Of a stretch of 11,629 bases of DNA, positions 6,476-11,629 are shown piece by piece (positions within the stretch are counted from its first letter, which is position 1; the number at the start of each line of letters is the position of its first letter). Source of the DNA: JAFDVN01 sp035758545 (GTDB taxonomy: Bacteria > Acidobacteriota > Holophagae > Holophagales > Holophagaceae); the NCBI GenBank assembly GCA_035758545.1, contig DASTWQ010000246.1, positions 1-11,629 of the forward strand, given 5' to 3'. Both the position numbers and the translations under genes were made by a program. The notes beneath the pieces are model-generated. The model was not told the DNA's origin. It worked only from the letters and a program-made list of their open reading frames with translations, and ran no database searches.

Positions 6476-6603
6476 GGCAGGAGGTGAGAGCACCAGAGGC
6501 CGAACCAGAGCAGTGTCCTTGGATGTTGCACTGCCTACCCAACGTCGACTGGCGCGAGCCGAGGATCTTCCTTTACAGTGGAGGTTTCTTTCCGGACTCC
6601 AGC
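6476..6603 (+). other. Short region upstream of the RHS gene; no firm promoter
   Basis: This is 128 bp between the terminator and the chosen RHS start. It is open in the RHS reading frame back to at least 6481, with an alternative ATG at 6523 and a GTG at 6484. A GGAGG at 6580-6584 lies about 19 bases before the ATG at 6604, which is longer than ideal. I prefer 6604 because a typical signal peptide begins exactly there. No convincing -35/-10 pair was seen. Confidence 0.35.
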
Positions 6604-9600
6604 ATGCTCCGTCGCCTCTCCGTCCTCGCGCTTCTGCTGAGCCCTGTCCTCCTGTCAGGGCAGACGGTGTTCCGCCTGAAATCTCCGCTGCAGGTGCCCG
6701 GCAGTGCCTCGGGGGTCTCCGTGGACGACGCGACCGGCGCCATGACCCTCCGGGTTCCGGTGGCGACCTTGCCGGGGGAGCTTCCGATTCCCCTGGTGGT
6801 CCGCCTGAACGGCAGCCATCAGGTCATCCAGTGGACGGAAGGGACCTACAGCCGGACCTACGGGGACCCCACCTGGGTGCCCACGGCGGCCCTCTCGGAA
6901 GATCGCCCCGCCTGGGGCGCGGTGCACTTCGGGTACATCAATCCCGGCGCGGACTACCTGCTCACGCCCTACGGCACACATGGATATTGGCAGGATGAAG
7001 GCGCGCTGGTGCTGGAGGATGGCCGGGCCTACGGGGACGGCGACTGGTCCTCCTGGTCCACCTACAACAGCGCGAACACCTTCACCCTGGCGGCGGATTT
7101 CGGGTTCACGAACCCCGCGACCTCCGCGCTGCAGGTGACGGTGGATGGCGCCATCGTCAAGTACAACGCCACCGCCGATCAGCTGGGCAGCTGGGCCACC
7201 AAGCTGACGGGCCGCATCTCCGGCTTCACCACCCAGACCACTTACTGCATCGTGATGGACCGGGCCAAGGCCCGGGTCTTCGCCTACCTGCAGGAACTCA
7301 ACACCTGGGCCCCGGTGCTGTGGGTGGACCGTTTCGGCCACTCGGCCACCTTCACCTGGACCCGTCAGACCGCGGGCCTGCCCTCGGGTGTGACCTCGGT
7401 GTGCACCGTCGTCGCCGATAACCGCCGGCCCGGCGCCAGCGCCGCCCGGGCGATCCAGATGCAGTGGGCCACCTACGCGCCGGACACGGTGGCGCACCCG
7501 CTGCTGCGGGCGGATTTCGTGGGCGTCGACCTCCCCTCCCTGGAGGTGGACGGCTACACCGGGTTCTCCGCCCTGCGTCCGAACGGGATGAACCCGCCCC
7601 AGGACAACGGCGCGGGCATGATCTACCAGAAGCTCCCCGAGTCCAGCCCCCGCGCCGCTGGCTTCGCCGCGCGCCCGACGACGATCTCGGTAGGGGACCG
7701 GGCCAATCTTCCCGATCCGACTTGGGCGATCCTCCCGGTGCCATCGGCCCAGCCCAACGCCCCCACCCTGAACACCCTCACCTGGCAGGTGGCCTGGGAC
7801 GCCAACCACGCGGCGCCCCTCCAGGTCACCGATCCGGCCCAGCTGGTGACCCAGGTGACCAGCAGCATCGACAACCCCCTTGCCTCTGACGACACCCTGT
7901 ACGGGGATGCGATGTTCCGGGGCGAATACATCTTCGCCTGGCGGGGTGATGCCCTCACTGCCACCGGCCCGAGTGGGTCCGGCCACACGGTGGGCCACAA
8001 GGTCACCTGGTCCCGGACCTTCCCGACCACCACCTCCGGTGCCGGCGCGAACTTCACTGTCATCAAGAAGGACTGGTTCCTCACGGATGGCGTGGGGCAG
8101 AGCCAGCGGACCTGGACCCTCAACTTCGGCCCGGCCACCCAGCCCCAGGCCTACGGCAACGCGGCCCTCGCCGCCGTCTCCCTGGCCGACCTGCAGGGCA
8201 AGACCTGGCTGTCGGTGACCAATACCCTCGCTGGCACTGGTCTGAACAACACCGGGACCCTGGCCACGGGCCAGGTGGTCACCCGGGACGGGGAACCCGC
8301 CTTCCGCACCCTCACCCAGATGGATCCGAAGGGCCTCCGTCCCACCGGCATCGAGCAGCAGGTGGCCTATGCGGCGATCCGCCGGGTCACCTACACCTAC
8401 GCCGATTACCTGGACAAGCTCGACAACCAGAGCGTTTCCGAGGTGGTCACCCAGGACATCCCGCCCGGCAAGAATCCGCTGTCTCCCAGCCGCGTCCAGG
8501 ATTTCGAGTACGGCAACATCGACATCTTAGGCCAAACCCAGATCCTCGAGCTCACCAAGGTCACCCAGAAGGGGACCAGCCAGGGGGACAGCGGGGCCTA
8601 CCTTGGCGTCGCCCTGGCCTACGACGCGGAGGGCCGGCGGATCTCCGAGCACCCCCTCGCGAGCTTCGTGGCCGGGTCCGACGCGGGCACCGGGGTGCCC
8701 CTGACCTCCATCACCTACGACAGCAACGGCTGGCCCCAGATCCAGCGCATGAGCGCCGCGTCCCCGAGCCTCCAGCTGACCACCCAGGTCCTGAGCCGGG
8801 ATTCCTCCGGGCGTCCGCTCCAGGTCCAGGACGCGAAGGGCGTGGTGACCACCTACGGCTACGACCTGCTGGGGCGCCTCGTCTCCCAGTCGACCCCGGG
8901 CCAGGCCCCCCTCACGGTCACCTACAGCGGCGACCAGCGCACGGTGATCACCGCCCAGGCCGGCCGGGTGGCCACCGAGGAGCGGGATGCTCTGGGGCGT
9001 CCCGTGCGGCTCACCCGCCCCGATGGGACCGTGGTCACCTTCGCTTACGACGCCTGCGGGCGCCTGATCCAGCGGGTGACCCTGCCGGCGGTCCAGGACG
9101 GCAGCCATCCCCCCCGCACCGCCACCTGGTCCTACGATCCCCTGGACCGTCCCGTCTCCGAGACCGGGGAGGACGGCGTCACCGTGACCACCGCCTACAG
9201 CGTGGACAGCACCGGCTACAACTGGGTGACCACCGCGGTGAACACCGCCACGGGCCTCACCAGCGTGCAGACCCGCAACGGCCTCGGCCAGGTCCTCGCC
9301 ACCCAGGTGAAGCAGGGCAGCACCCTCCTCAAGTCCAGCACCTACGCCTATGACGGCCACGGCCATCTGACGCAGGTGCAGGAGACGGACCCTGCCGGGG
9401 CGGGGACGACCCAGACCCGCAGCTTCACCTACGACGGCCTGGACCTGCTCACCACCAAGACGGAGCCCGAGACCGGCATCCAGACTTTCTCGGGCTTCAA
9501 CGTCTTCGGCCGGGCCACCCAGGTGAGCGACGGGGTCCGCACCCGCACCCTGACCTATGACGGCCTCGGCCGCCTGACGGCCGTGAGCGCCGGGTCCGAG

Positions 9601-11629
9601 TCCCTGAGCTACACCTTCACCGGCCCCCTCCTGACCCAGGCCAGCACCGTCTCCGGCGGCCAGACCCTGACCCAGGCCTACACCTACGGCCCCGCCACCG
9701 CGGGGGCGCCCCTGGTGTCCGAGACGACCCAGACTCCGGATTTCGCGGCGACCATCCAGTACGCCTACGCCGCCGATGGGGCCCTGCATACCCTCACCTA
9801 TCCCAGCGGCCGCGTGGTGAGCTACGGCTACGATGCCCTGGGCCGGGTGACCTCCGTGAGCCAGACCGCCCCCGGGGGCGGGTCCGGCGGCACCGTCGCC
9901 ACCGTGGCCTACGATCCCGCCTGGGGCATGGAATCCGCCCTCCAGTTCGCCTCCGGCGCCTCCAGCCAGTGGACCACGGAGGCGGACGGCATCCACCTGA
10001 AGCAGTGGAGCATCCAGCTGCCGAACGGCACCAAGCTGGACGGCGACCGGCTCTACGCCTACGACAGCTCCAAGGACCACCTCAGCCAGGCCGGCGAGTG
10101 GGCCCTCACCCATGACTCCCGGGGCCGCCTCACCGGCGCCTCGGCGCCCGCCCTGGGAGCCTACGGCGCCACCTACGGCTACGACGCCTTCGACAACAAC
10201 ACCAGCGCGGCCCTGAGCGGCAGCACGCCGCCCCAGGCCATCGGCTTCACCTTCGGCGCGCTGCCCACCAACCGGACCCCGGCGACCACCACCGGCGGTT
10301 CCGCCACGGGCTGGATCTACGACGCCGCGGGGGAGGCGACCAACGTTGGCGCCAGCGTCGGGGCGACACCCCAGACGGGCCTGGTCTGGGACGGCCTCGG
10401 CCGTCTGAGCCAGGTCAACGCCCCCGGCCTGACGGAGGTGGAGGGCTACGCCCCCTCCGGCCTGCGGGTGCGGCGGGATGACAGCGTCGCCGGCCTCTCC
10501 CGGCGCTACGCCTACACCACCGGCGGCCTGCTGCTGGGCGAGTACGTCCCCGCCGCCGGCGGCTTCGCCTGGAACCGGGACGTGATCTACCTGGGCAGCG
10601 AAGCCATCGCCGAGGTGGATGGCGCCGGTGTCCACGAGCTTCACAGCGACCACCTGGGCACCCCGCGGCTCATCACCGGCCCCGCCAGCGGCGCCCCCGC
10701 GGTGGAGGGCCGCCAGGTCTACGGCCCCTACGGCGAGACCTTCCCGGCCATGGACAGCGGCTACCAGCCCCTCACCGGCTACACCGGCCACCTCCAGACC
10801 GACCCCACCGGCCTGATCTACATGCGCGGCCGCTTCTACACCCCGATCTGGCACCGGTTCGTGAACTCGGACCAGGGGGCCGATTCCTCGACGTACAACC
10901 AGATGGCGTATGTGGGGGGGGGGCCGTTCCTCAATTTCGATCCTAGTGGGATGGTGAAGGTAAAGTCCGGAGCTATTGGTTATTATGATGGTGGATATGT
11001 AATATGCTCTGATCCAAATGGCTGCGATACCGATACTCCGGCGAGTGGTTGGGAGGGATATGCCTCAGTGACTATTTCTGTATCGGGATCAGGAGGGGGC
11101 CCATTCATTCCAGTGCCGGGTGGTTGGCCTGATCAGAGTGGTCCGTGGAGCGGTCCATGGAATCATCCCGCTAGCGGTGTTAGTGGAAGTCCAGCAGGAG
11201 CTCTCTCTCCAGAGCCCAGGTGTTCAAACCTTGAGAATGCAAGTACCGCCCTCGGCGCAATTAGTATCACAGCAGATACAATGCATTATGGTGGTGAAGC
11301 TGCTCGAGACCTCTTAGGCGCTTCAGGCAATCTGGCTAAGGATTTGAATATAGTTTCAGAGGTTGGACATACTGCCGGCCCGTACGCAGGTGGACTCGGA
11401 ATTCTAGTCGAAGGAGTTCAGACTTGGCAGGATCCCCACGAGCATTCAGTCGGTAGATTAGCCCTAGATACTGCTGTTTTTGCAGCTGCATTTACGGAAG
11501 TTGGTGCACTTCCAGCTGCCGCTTATTTTGCAGCGGAATTCGTATGGGATCATGGTTTTGGGAAGTATGTAGACTATGGTGTTTATATGCAAGGTAAAAA
11601 TGATTTGGCGCAGCAGGGAGGGGGCGAGG
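6604..11629 (+). CDS. Exported RHS/YD-repeat protein with variable C-terminal tip, candidate polymorphic toxin (3' end beyond the window)
   Basis: One open frame of 1675 codons runs to the right edge without a stop. Residues 1 to about 21 form a Sec signal peptide (MLRRLSVLALLLSPVLLSG). The N-terminal part (about 22-660) is beta-rich, and its opening (SGVSVDDATGAMTLRVPV) resembles the start of other bacterial RHS shells. YD repeats follow from about 670: LAYDAEGRR (671-679), YGYDLLGRL (751-759), YGYDALGRV (1074-1082). The RHS core ends with HSDHLGTPR (1347-1355), YMRGRFYTPIWHRF (1406-1419) and DPSG (1446-1449). From 1450 the sequence becomes AT-richer with different codons and no recognised catalytic motif. 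It includes Cys-bearing CSDPNGC and a hydrophobic helical stretch at about 1620-1648. RHS shells encapsulate a C-terminal toxin, often for contact-dependent competition. A Sec signal suggests export to the periplasm or surface rather than type VI loading. A ten-G run encodes V1437-G1440. No immunity gene is visible. Confidence 0.9.
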   Translation, partial: MLRRLSVLALLLSPVLLSGQTVFRLKSPLQVPGSASGVSVDDATGAMTLRVPVATLPGELPIPLVVRLNGSHQVIQWTEGTYSRTYGDPTWVPTAALSEDRPAWGAVHFGYINPGADYLLTPYGTHGYWQDEGALVLEDGRAYGDGDWSSWSTYNSANTFTLAADFGFTNPATSALQVTVDGAIVKYNATADQLGSWATKLTGRISGFTTQTTYCIVMDRAKARVFAYLQELNTWAPVLWVDRFGHSATFTWTRQTAGLPSGVTSVCTVVADNRRPGASAARAIQMQWATYAPDTVAHPLLRADFVGVDLPSLEVDGYTGFSALRPNGMNPPQDNGAGMIYQKLPESSPRAAGFAARPTTISVGDRANLPDPTWAILPVPSAQPNAPTLNTLTWQVAWDANHAAPLQVTDPAQLVTQVTSSIDNPLASDDTLYGDAMFRGEYIFAWRGDALTATGPSGSGHTVGHKVTWSRTFPTTTSGAGANFTVIKKDWFLTDGVGQSQRTWTLNFGPATQPQAYGNAALAAVSLADLQGKTWLSVTNTLAGTGLNNTGTLATGQVVTRDGEPAFRTLTQMDPKGLRPTGIEQQVAYAAIRRVTYTYADYLDKLDNQSVSEVVTQDIPPGKNPLSPSRVQDFEYGNIDILGQTQILELTKVTQKGTSQGDSGAYLGVALAYDAEGRRISEHPLASFVAGSDAGTGVPLTSITYDSNGWPQIQRMSAASPSLQLTTQVLSRDSSGRPLQVQDAKGVVTTYGYDLLGRLVSQSTPGQAPLTVTYSGDQRTVITAQAGRVATEERDALGRPVRLTRPDGTVVTFAYDACGRLIQRVTLPAVQDGSHPPRTATWSYDPLDRPVSETGEDGVTVTTAYSVDSTGYNWVTTAVNTATGLTSVQTRNGLGQVLATQVKQGSTLLKSSTYAYDGHGHLTQVQETDPAGAGTTQTRSFTYDGLDLLTTKTEPETGIQTFSGFNVFGRATQVSDGVRTRTLTYDGLGRLTAVSAGSESLSYTFTGPLLTQASTVSGGQTLTQAYTYGPATAGAPLVSETTQTPDFAATIQYAYAADGALHTLTYPSGRVVSYGYDALGRVTSVSQTAPGGGSGGTVATVAYDPAWGMESALQFASGASSQWTTEADGIHLKQWSIQLPNGTKLDGDRLYAYDSSKDHLSQAGEWALTHDSRGRLTGASAPALGAYGATYGYDAFDNNTSAALSGSTPPQAIGFTFGALPTNRTPATTTGGSATGWIYDAAGEATNVGASVGATPQTGLVWDGLGRLSQVNAPGLTEVEGYAPSGLRVRRDDSVAGLSRRYAYTTGGLLLGEYVPAAGGFAWNRDVIYLGSEAIAEVDGAGVHELHSDHLGTPRLITGPASGAPAVEGRQVYGPYGETFPAMDSGYQPLTGYTGHLQTDPTGLIYMRGRFYTPIWHRFVNSDQGADSSTYNQMAYVGGGPFLNFDPSGMVKVKSGAIGYYDGGYVICSDPNGCDTDTPASGWEGYASVTISVSGSGGGPFIPVPGGWPDQSGPWSGPWNHPASGVSGSPAGALSPEPRCSNLENASTALGAISITADTMHYGGEAARDLLGASGNLAKDLNIVSEVGHTAGPYAGGLGILVEGVQTWQDPHEHSVGRLALDTAVFAAAFTEVGALPAAAYFAAEFVWDHGFGKYVDYGVYMQGKNDLAQQGGGE
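10914..10923 (+). repeat. Ten-G homopolymer at the RHS core/tip junction
   Basis: Ten consecutive G residues encode the third base of Val1437 and Gly1438-Gly1440 in YVGGGPFLNFDPSG. RHS proteins usually have YVGNNP-type residues here, so the Gly run is a local variant of a conserved turn. Gain or loss of one G would bring a TAG (10944-10946) or TGA (10955-10957) into frame within about 12 codons. Confidence 0.9.
10950..11629 (+). other. AT-richer variable tip region of the RHS gene
   Basis: The segment is in frame with the RHS core but its composition is different. Hand counts of sampled 60-base lines give about 42-52% GC, against about 67% in a sampled core line. Codons such as TTA, AGA, ATA, AGT and GTT, almost absent upstream, become common. 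This is the expected place of the horizontally exchanged toxin tip. The hydrophobic stretch with Ala-rich helices near its visible end may insert into membranes or assist toxin release, but the toxic domain itself probably lies past the window. Confidence 0.75.

Noticed and set aside
3188..6493. Open frame of 1101 codons antisense to the TonB receptor
   Set aside because: It is a by-product of GC-rich codon use: the translation is low-complexity Gly/Ala/Val/His-rich with no domain. The plus-strand receptor has a signal peptide, conserved motifs and a ribosome-binding site.
8527..10854. Open frame of 775 codons antisense to the RHS gene (with similar ones at 6655-7998 and 1645-3135)
   Set aside because: These are shadows of GC-rich genes on the other strand. 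Their Gly/Ala/Val/His-rich composition and lack of any motif rule them out.
10914..10923. G-run as a mere assembly error
   Set aside because: With ten G the frame is continuous through the conserved DPSG motif into the tip, and both other lengths give immediate stops, so the length shown is consistent with a functional gene. Length variation still has to be read from raw data.
11120..11317. Small separate gene within the RHS tip
   Set aside because: It overlaps the in-frame RHS tip in another frame and has no ribosome-binding site or recognisable product.

Overview
This GC-rich window reads as a stretch of bacterial chromosome. The large TonB-dependent receptor with an N-terminal carboxypeptidase-regulatory-like domain (Oar-like architecture), the GC-rich codon use and the gene mix suggest an Acidobacteriota of the Holophagae/Geothrix type. 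This is inference from protein style only, since no rRNA or tRNA marker gene is present.

Layout. Positions 1-1096 (minus strand) hold a two-gene operon: a Dph6-type ATP-pyrophosphatase (416-1096), followed with an 8-bp overlap by an inositol-monophosphatase-family gene that runs off the left edge. A 63-bp gap separates it from a divergent nifU/nfu-type Fe-S scaffold gene (1160-1705). The next 200 bp contain two further copies of the nifU 3' end, each with its own stop codon, spaced about 100 bp apart (stops at 1705, 1806 and 1905). Copies 2 and 3 are each preceded by a hairpin of the same design. I read this as the scar of repeated site-specific integration or recombination at the nifU 3' end, or a nifU-tail-like dispersed repeat. 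It is one of the two most unusual signals here.

Positions 1972-3006 encode a GAF protein with a degenerate GGDEF domain, from a TTG start. A 316-bp non-coding region follows and ends in a leader with two perfect 7-bp hairpins. It precedes a 1028-residue TonB-dependent outer-membrane receptor (3323-6409), which carries an EF-hand-like calcium loop in its barrel region and is closed by a strong terminator hairpin (6436-6465).

From 6604 to the right edge there is one continuous open frame of more than 1675 codons: a Sec-exported RHS/YD-repeat protein with a complete RHS core and the beginning of a variable C-terminal tip. Base composition and codon use drop sharply from the GC-rich core to the AT-richer tip, as in polymorphic Rhs toxins. 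A run of ten G residues (10914-10923) lies just before that junction, inside the conserved core-ending motif. A change of one base in the run would end translation within about 12 codons, so it looks like a candidate on/off switch for tip synthesis. The end of the toxin and any immunity gene lie beyond the window.

The operon, nifU, the GAF protein and the receptor look like ordinary housekeeping, signalling and uptake genes with no obvious shared pathway. The accessory character is concentrated in the nifU-tail repeats and in the RHS gene.
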